The notes under the pieces: generated by a model | The model's database searches: none | What the model was told of the DNA's origin: nothing | What the model saw: only the letters and a program-made list of their open reading frames with translations | Origin: Candidatus Peregrinibacteria bacterium RIFOXYB2_FULL_33_20 | GTDB taxonomy: Bacteria > Patescibacteriota > Gracilibacteria > UBA1369 > GWF2-33-10 | Direction of reading: 5' to 3' | Assembly (NCBI GenBank): GCA_001788835.1 | Contig: MFXK01000013.1 | Span: forward strand, 1-64,000 | DNA length: 64,000 bases | In this document: positions 57,883 through 64,000 of the stretch, one piece after another | Position numbering within the stretch: position 1 is the stretch's first letter | How the letters are laid out: every line of letters begins with the position of its first letter | Translations under genes and position numbers: made by a program

Positions 57883-60800
57883 TTATTGAGGTCCATTAGT
57901 TGGATTGACACCGTCACCTGGAGTAATTGTTGTTGTAGCACCTGGATCTCCAGTAGTTCCGCCGACTTCACAATTGCCTGCTACTTGACCTTCGATTACT
58001 GTTGTTGGTGGAGGAGGTGCAAATGATTGGTTTAGTTTAACCATCCCTCCGACTGCAAATTGTTTTGCTTGGATTTCTGCTGACTGTTCGGATAATTCAT
58101 GGATAGTTTCTTGGTTGCCTACTTTGCCAGCTATAATCCTAGCGTCAGGTTGTAAACTAATGCCAACTCTCTTGTAATATATACCGCCTTTTTCACTGAT
58201 AGCAGTGGAAAGGTTGGTGCATGGAGAGAAGATAACAAACCCGCCGGAAGCATCTGGCTTCAAATAATATTCATAACCATTGGTAGTATCTTTGACTTTT
58301 AGCAGTGTTTCATATTGAACATTTAAATTTTCGTCTACAATTTCGGCATCAGTGATTTTGCTTATTTGATAATGCTTGCTTGGGTCTGTTATTGAGCCAT
58401 GATTTTCAACAGGAACAGACTTTATATCTAATGTTTCACAATATCGATACATTTCAATAATTGATCTGAAGCTTTCCAGAGCTTGATTATAAGAGGTAAG
58501 TTGTTCTTCCGTAATTCCATTTGAGCCATATAAGTTTTGATTAATATTTTGTCTGTAAGCTTCTTGATTTAAGTGAGGTTGATAAAAAGTTTGTCTTAAA
58601 TTTTGTAAATTTTGTAAGATTTGACCTTCTGTGCCGCTGTGTTGAGGGATGAAATATTCTAGGAAATCAGATACGGAAGAGGTAGCGCTGAGTTTCGCTC
58701 CGAGTGGAGAATTGAAAGTATCAAAAGCGAATTTTTCCATTTCATATTCTTTTCTGATTTGATCGTAATTTGTGATCGTATTTTTGTATTTATCCAAAAT
58801 ATAACTGAATAACACATCATCAAGCGGTTTGTCCAAAAGTGATCCGTGATTATATGCTTTCAAAATTTCGTTTAACGATGGTTCTGTTTTTAACTTGATG
58901 GCAATATCCATCACATCGCCAGCGCTAGTAATAGATTTATCTGCCATTAAAGCCTCAAGTTGAGTATTAAATTCAGTTGTTTTTTGAGCAATATTCTGGT
59001 TATTGAATGCTTGCAGAGTTTCAGAGGAAGTTCTGTCCAGTCTTGAGGTTCTTAATTCTGGAGTTTCTGGGATCGGACTTAAGAAATATAAGCAGGCATC
59101 ATTAATGGTTTTGAAGTCAGAGTCGCCTGAATCTAGCCATAGTTTCTTGTAGTTATCGCTGAATATGAATTTGGATAAAATATCCGGATCAGTGTGGATC
59201 AATGTCCTAGCGCCTGATCGGCTGTATCGATTATTTTTAACACTGGTGGAAACGATTGAATCCCAATCTGGATCACTGGTATTGAGACCTAATAGATCAA
59301 CTTGCATATTTGGGCTTTTGGTCTGAATAAAAGTGCTTAATTCAGCCATGGCCGCCTGCATTTCGGTAGATAAAGGGTCAGCGTAAGAAGTGATTTTGAG
59401 GACCTGAACATTTTCTACTAATTGCATGTAAGTTTCCAAATCTTCTGAATTGGCTTGTTTTAACCAAGCTTTTAATTTGGATTGATCTGATCTCAAGACT
59501 CCAGTGATTTTATTTAAGACTTTCTGAGCTAAATCATTCGCTTGAGCTAATTTTTCACTCTCTTCCAAATTAGCAATGCTTGGATGATTAAGCATGATGT
59601 TGACTAAGAATTTGCCAGCGGTGGTGTAGTTGCCTTCAGAAGTTTTTAATTGTAAATCCCCAATTGCTCTATCATACATATCAGATAAATTATATTGTTC
59701 CCCAAATTCAGGATTTTCTTTATTTTCTTTTGCGATGGTTGGATTGTTGTCTAACCTGTTTACTAATCCAGGACACTTGGCAGGAATGAACTTGGTTGTT
59801 TGTCTTAAAGTGTAGTAAACAATATAAGATAATAGATATTCTCTTTCTGCCGCGGTTGGATATCTACCATTGTTATATTCATCTTTTAGCAGTGAATTAG
59901 ATTTAATTGCTTCATTTAGTTCAGATATAAATCCTGGATAATTGTATAAAACATCCATGATTGTTGATGGATCGTAAGCATCAATGTTATGAATATCAAT
60001 CATGGTATCAGCAAGAACTTTGTCGATATTTATTAAGCCTTTTGCTTCAGGCAAGAACTCAAGCCCGTGTTTGTCTTTTGTTCCAACCAAAGCAGGAGTC
60101 ATTAATCTAAGGTCTTTCTTCTGTTGATCAGATAACAATTGATATTCTATAAATTTTTTGTCGATAGGGAATTGATGATCTTCATTTGGAGTGAGGTATT
60201 TGGCAAGATCATTCACTCTTTGCTGGATTTGGCTGAATGCTTCAGGATTATTTAGGCTAAATGCTTGTTTAAGATTATAAAGTTGAATCTGTTTTATTAA
60301 TTTGGCTTCTTGTTGCCTTAGGGCGGTAATTCCTTGCTGATCTTTTTCACTAGGGTTAGCTTGATTAATTAATTTTTGTAGTTCAGATTGAACCTCATCT
60401 AAAGCTGTTTGATCGGTGTTTGATGGAGGATCTATTAAGCCTAGTTTTTCTTCCAGCAATAAGTGATAGATAGTTGGCATACGAGCGATAAACTGATCTC
60501 GATTTTGTGATAAATAATTTTGTAATCCAGCTTCCGTGTACTCGCAAGAATTTAAATTTTGAATAAGTTTATTTTTGGCGCCGAATTTGATAACGGCGTA
60601 AAGAATTTTGTCAAATAAAGTTTTAACTGAAGTTAAATTATCAGCTGATTTATAAAATTTTTCTACAGATTTGAAAATGCCGGTAGAAGCCAAAGCTTCA
60701 TAAACTTGAGAGCCGAGTAACTCATTGACATAAGTTGGGAGAGATTTTTTTGGATCAATCTTGTTAGATTCATTCGCTCTAAAGATTGTGCTGATTTGAT

Positions 60801-63800
60801 CGCGTGAAGAGAAATTAATGTCTTTAATGAAAGTTTTGTAGTTTTCAAAAGTTTCTTGAAGGTCTTGCGGTTTAGTTTTTATAAAATTGAAATATTCTTG
60901 TGTATATTTCCTTTTGTCTGTGGCAAGATCAGTTTTATATTTTTCTGCTGTTGTTTGTAAAAATAATAGATATTCTCTGTTAGTTACAGACATTGATTCA
61001 ATATCTTCATAAATTTTTTCTGCTCCACCGTAACGGAGAGTTTCGATTACATGCTGGTCATAAGTATGTAATTCTTTAAGTTCAGTAGCTAAATCTAATT
61101 TCGCTTTTAAATCTAATTCTCTTTCCATGGCCGATTTGCCATTAACTTGAGTGGTTTGATCTATTCCAGCTGCAATAGTGTCATGTTCTGTTTTGGCATC
61201 GCCATTCTTGATGTCCATGGCATCGCTGATAGTTTGGTTGGTGCCATTGATATATTGCAAACTATAGCTACTGCTGTGTTTCATAATATAATCAAGACTT
61301 GGCACGGTTTCGCGTCTGTAACTTTCTATGGCCATCAAATGATAAAAGGCGGCGAAATATGATTCTTCCAGAATATCCTTTGCGTCTTTTAATCTATTAC
61401 CTGAAATTGCTAATATATAATTATTAATTTTATCTTTTAAATAAGATTTTAGATCTCCTTGTTTTTCATTTTCGTTTATGGTGATACCCATGAAAGAGAA
61501 ATATTCACTAAAAATTTTTGAAAGGTCATCTTCATTAATAGTATCAATATAAGTAAATATATCTGTTGGGTATTCATATTCTCTTTCTTTTGCATTTGCT
61601 TTTTTCTCTAGTCTATTTAAATCCTTACCAATTTTTTTAAATTTATTTGCAGTGTTTTCATTTATTACGTCTTTTTTATTTTGTTTTTTCAAATATTCAG
61701 CAAAGTTTTCAAATCCTCTTACTTCTTCTATTCTTGCAAATCTGATTGAAATAATTTCATGTTTAACGTAACCACCATTTTTTGCCGCGTAAATAATGGT
61801 GTTGCGACTGATCAGCGGTGTATATCCGGATCTGAATGATAAATAAAAATTTGGACCATCAGTACGTAAATATTGTTTGAATGGTTCATCAATCCAGACT
61901 TCAACCAAAGCATTGTCTGCATCTTGAATATTCATTTTAGCTTCATATTTATTAGGTTCGCAATTTTGATTTTTCTCAAAGTTAAGACCTGACTCTGCGA
62001 CTGCCTCATTGTATTCATCAAGATAGCTATTAAAAGAGCCTAATGATCTTGGTTTTTGTTGCAAGCCTTGGCCAACATTAACGCTACGGCTGGCTAATAC
62101 AACAGGACGACCTTCACTACTTAGTCTTACACCCGGGAGATCAGCTCGAGAGAATCGGTGTTTAGCTCTCTGCATAGCATTGTTTTGTAACTGTTCTAAT
62201 TCAGGGGAAATTTTCCAGCCAAAACCGGCAATTATATCCCTGTTTCGGTTAAGTTTGCCAGTGGTGACAGTATCTAGGATTTCTCTGCTTACCGCTTCGG
62301 GAGGGAAGACTCTGAAAGTTTCAATTTTGTGTCCGAAATCAATGAGGATCTTGAAATAAGGTGTGCCGTTTTGCCAGCCTATTTCTAATCCTCTCCACCT
62401 TGGGCCTTCTTTTTTGGCCATGGCTAGTTTGAATTCCGTTTCGTCAGATTGCATTATTAAATCCATGGCTTTCTTGGTCACGCTTTCTGCTAAGATTTTT
62501 GCATCGTTTGGCTCTTTGAGCGTAGATTGGGCTTCGCTGGAAGCCAAAAGTTGCGCTTGAATTTCTTTTTGTAGATTTTGGGAAGTTTCAGCAAGATATT
62601 CCTGGGTTGAATTTTGCAAATTATCAAATTTTTTCTTGGCTTCTTCTGCCAGGCTTTGACGCATTATTCCAATTGATCCGCCCATACCTAATACTCCAAT
62701 ATTGGCTTTGGCAAATAGAGTTACTGCATTTAATTTTGTTTCAACGTGACCGCTAACACCTATTGCACTAATATCTATTCCTCCAGACAGAGCAGAGTTT
62801 TCGTTAAAGGCGTGAGTATATTCAACCCCACTATGCAAACCAAATGCTTGTGCAAATTCAATAGGCGTAATAGCTGGGTTTTGTCCGATTATACCATTTG
62901 GACTGAGTATTGATCTGATTTGAGTTGCAATACCAGCTGAAATAACTAATGTATCTTTTTTTGATAATTGTAATTCACCTTCTGCATTTAGTTGTATTGA
63001 TTGAAGTCCTGGCGCTTGAGCTTTAATTCTGAATTTTACAGGACCTTCGCCAAGTTCAAGTGTTGGCAATTCAAATGCCATCAAATCACCTAAATGAGAA
63101 AGCCCACCAAGGATATCAATATTTCCACAAATAAGATTTTGCCAAGCTTCACCTGCATTAGTTCCAATATTTTCTTTTATATCTTTTTTAAGTTGGGATC
63201 TCAAATCACACCAATCTTGACTTAATTGTTCTCTGGACGGGATTTGTTGTCCAAAAATTTGATAGCATGAATTAAGTTGCTGGTATTGTTCTTCTGTGAG
63301 ACTGCTTTGATAATCATAAACAGTGCCAAATAGCACGCCACCTAAATATTGAGTTTTGGCTTCTGGACTTGGAATTTTGTTGGCTTGATTGAAAATGGCG
63401 GTTAAAGCGTTTTTTTCATTTATTAAAGTATACAAAGCTTGCAAAGTTGGACTATCATTGAATACTTGTGCGGCTTGTTCAGGATCAGTAATCGTGAGTT
63501 CGCAATAATCCATCCAATCATTAGCAATTTTATTTGAATTTAAATTAGGGTCTTCGCCATTAGCATATTTTTCTTGTAAATTTGAAGGTAAATAGGCTGT
63601 ATAAATTCTTTTAATATTTGGATTGTCTAAAGTTTCTGTTAAAGAAAAGCCGATTTGTGATCTTCTTGAACCATTAGTATCCTCTGAATAATGTGCGAAA
63701 TATTCAAAAGATTTATTAACGGCTAATTTAAGATTAATTAATGAGTTATTAATAACTGGAAGGATTTCTTTGACAGCTTTTGATATTGTTTTACTGGTAA

Positions 63801-64000
63801 ATGCTTTATCAACCATAGCATTATAATCTGGCTCAGGGGTGCCTTTTTTTATTTTGTCATAATATGCTTTGAGTTGTTTGGCATATTCCCAGATTGTTTC
63901 AGTTTTTAAGATTTGTCCTTGGCTGTTGGCCATTTCAAAAATTTTCAAAAGAGATTCTTGGATTTCTGGATGTTCTGGGAATGATTCACTAATTAATTCA
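57883..64000 (-). CDS. Giant hypothetical protein (>2038 aa), 5'-truncated by window edge
   Basis: The ORF track starts at a TTG (63948), but the frame stays open to base 64000 with coding-like residues (ISESFPEHPEIQESLLKIFEM), so the true start is probably beyond the window. No domain is recognised. Most of it is helical and charged. One stretch of the ORF-track protein (about 300-430) alternates polar and small residues like beta-strand-rich barrel sequence (GVEYTHAFNENSALSGGIDISAIGVSGHVETK). The C-terminal 40 residues are Pro/Thr/Gly-rich (APPPPTTVIEGQVAGN). No membrane span is obvious. It is upstream of the secreted giant by 28 bases, so the two are likely co-transcribed and may act together. 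Confidence 0.85.
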   Translation of the reverse strand, partial: ELISESFPEHPEIQESLLKIFEMANSQGQILKTETIWEYAKQLKAYYDKIKKGTPEPDYNAMVDKAFTSKTISKAVKEILPVINNSLINLKLAVNKSFEYFAHYSEDTNGSRRSQIGFSLTETLDNPNIKRIYTAYLPSNLQEKYANGEDPNLNSNKIANDWMDYCELTITDPEQAAQVFNDSPTLQALYTLINEKNALTAIFNQANKIPSPEAKTQYLGGVLFGTVYDYQSSLTEEQYQQLNSCYQIFGQQIPSREQLSQDWCDLRSQLKKDIKENIGTNAGEAWQNLICGNIDILGGLSHLGDLMAFELPTLELGEGPVKFRIKAQAPGLQSIQLNAEGELQLSKKDTLVISAGIATQIRSILSPNGIIGQNPAITPIEFAQAFGLHSGVEYTHAFNENSALSGGIDISAIGVSGHVETKLNAVTLFAKANIGVLGMGGSIGIMRQSLAEEAKKKFDNLQNSTQEYLAETSQNLQKEIQAQLLASSEAQSTLKEPNDAKILAESVTKKAMDLIMQSDETEFKLAMAKKEGPRWRGLEIGWQNGTPYFKILIDFGHKIETFRVFPPEAVSREILDTVTTGKLNRNRDIIAGFGWKISPELEQLQNNAMQRAKHRFSRADLPGVRLSSEGRPVVLASRSVNVGQGLQQKPRSLGSFNSYLDEYNEAVAESGLNFEKNQNCEPNKYEAKMNIQDADNALVEVWIDEPFKQYLRTDGPNFYLSFRSGYTPLISRNTIIYAAKNGGYVKHEIISIRFARIEEVRGFENFAEYLKKQNKKDVINENTANKFKKIGKDLNRLEKKANAKEREYEYPTDIFTYIDTINEDDLSKIFSEYFSFMGITINENEKQGDLKSYLKDKINNYILAISGNRLKDAKDILEESYFAAFYHLMAIESYRRETVPSLDYIMKHSSSYSLQYINGTNQTISDAMDIKNGDAKTEHDTIAAGIDQTTQVNGKSAMERELDLKAKLDLATELKELHTYDQHVIETLRYGGAEKIYEDIESMSVTNREYLLFLQTTAEKYKTDLATDKRKYTQEYFNFIKTKPQDLQETFENYKTFIKDINFSSRDQISTIFRANESNKIDPKKSLPTYVNELLGSQVYEALASTGIFKSVEKFYKSADNLTSVKTLFDKILYAVIKFGAKNKLIQNLNSCEYTEAGLQNYLSQNRDQFIARMPTIYHLLLEEKLGLIDPPSNTDQTALDEVQSELQKLINQANPSEKDQQGITALRQQEAKLIKQIQLYNLKQAFSLNNPEAFSQIQQRVNDLAKYLTPNEDHQFPIDKKFIEYQLLSDQQKKDLRLMTPALVGTKDKHGLEFLPEAKGLINIDKVLADTMIDIHNIDAYDPSTIMDVLYNYPGFISELNEAIKSNSLLKDEYNNGRYPTAAEREYLLSYIVYYTLRQTTKFIPAKCPGLVNRLDNNPTIAKENKENPEFGEQYNLSDMYDRAIGDLQLKTSEGNYTTAGKFLVNIMLNHPSIANLEESEKLAQANDLAQKVLNKITGVLRSDQSKLKAWLKQANSEDLETYMQLVENVQVLKITSYADPLSTEMQAAMAELSTFIQTKSPNMQVDLLGLNTSDPDWDSIVSTSVKNNRYSRSGARTLIHTDPDILSKFIFSDNYKKLWLDSGDSDFKTINDACLYFLSPIPETPELRTSRLDRTSSETLQAFNNQNIAQKTTEFNTQLEALMADKSITSAGDVMDIAIKLKTEPSLNEILKAYNHGSLLDKPLDDVLFSYILDKYKNTITNYDQIRKEYEMEKFAFDTFNSPLGAKLSATSSVSDFLEYFIPQHSGTEGQILQNLQNLRQTFYQPHLNQEAYRQNINQNLYGSNGITEEQLTSYNQALESFRSIIEMYRYCETLDIKSVPVENHGSITDPSKHYQISKITDAEIVDENLNVQYETLLKVKDTTNGYEYYLKPDASGGFVIFSPCTNLSTAISEKGGIYYKRVGISLQPDARIIAGKVGNQETIHELSEQSAEIQAKQFAVGGMVKLNQSFAPPPPTTVIEGQVAGNCEVGGTTGDPGATTTITPGDGVNPTNGPQ

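Overview
The window is a low-GC bacterial chromosome segment with standard stop codons: TGA, TAA and TAG all end intact genes. It most resembles a Candidate Phyla Radiation / Patescibacteria genome, possibly Peregrinibacteria-like (inference). The reasons are a 16S rRNA gene that stands alone without 23S/5S, very large lineage-specific secreted and membrane proteins, cysteine-rich repeat proteins, and small loosely packed operons. Two features stand out. The 16S 3' end has a degenerate anti-Shine-Dalgarno (CATTCCC where CACCTCC is usual). None of the roughly 33 gene starts I checked has a Shine-Dalgarno sequence; starts follow A/T-rich leaders instead.

Layout. 1-5.1 kb: truncated hypothetical, radA, hypothetical, aroB, hypothetical. 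5.1-8.9 kb: bS21-like gene, gyrB, tRNA-His, hisS. The tRNA begins inside the gyrB stop codon. 8.9-16 kb: leftward operon of an 863-aa, a 1418-aa multi-membrane-segment and an 87-aa protein, all unknown. 16-19.5 kb: maf, a YtxH-like gene, then 16S rRNA with tandem promoters, a 30-bp processing stem and a structured trailer. 19.5-27.3 kb: cysteine-rich repeat protein, TrmB-type regulator, zinc-ribbon protein, HicB remnant, sigma-70 factor with a huge unknown N-terminus, CreD, hypothetical. 27.3-32.2 kb: leftward ferredoxin-leuA-leuC-cysS. 32.4-36.5 kb: thyA-folA facing a secreted trypsin-like protease. 36.6-40.2 kb: two hypotheticals, an orphan RelE-like toxin, a DUF4143-type ATPase. 40.3-44.1 kb: a double D-Ala-D-Ala ligase fusion and a transglutaminase-like/TPR protein. 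44.3-50.9 kb: lepB-dnaE facing an ATP-grasp ligase fused to a DUF1704 (MATCAP-like) metallopeptidase. 51-64 kb: leftward operon of two giant genes: a >2000-aa unknown, cut by the window end, then a 2293-aa secreted DUF4215/SdrD-B-like surface protein with an intrinsic terminator.

The segment is also peppered with small palindromic elements. One class (ATTCCTGC..GCAGGAAT, and CGAAGCTTTAGC) is inserted in frame inside housekeeping genes (maf, folA, cysS) and inside the cysteine-rich gene. Another class is built from short degenerate tandem words arranged as imperfect inverted repeats, with a different word at each locus. One copy supplies the linker that joins the two ligase modules.
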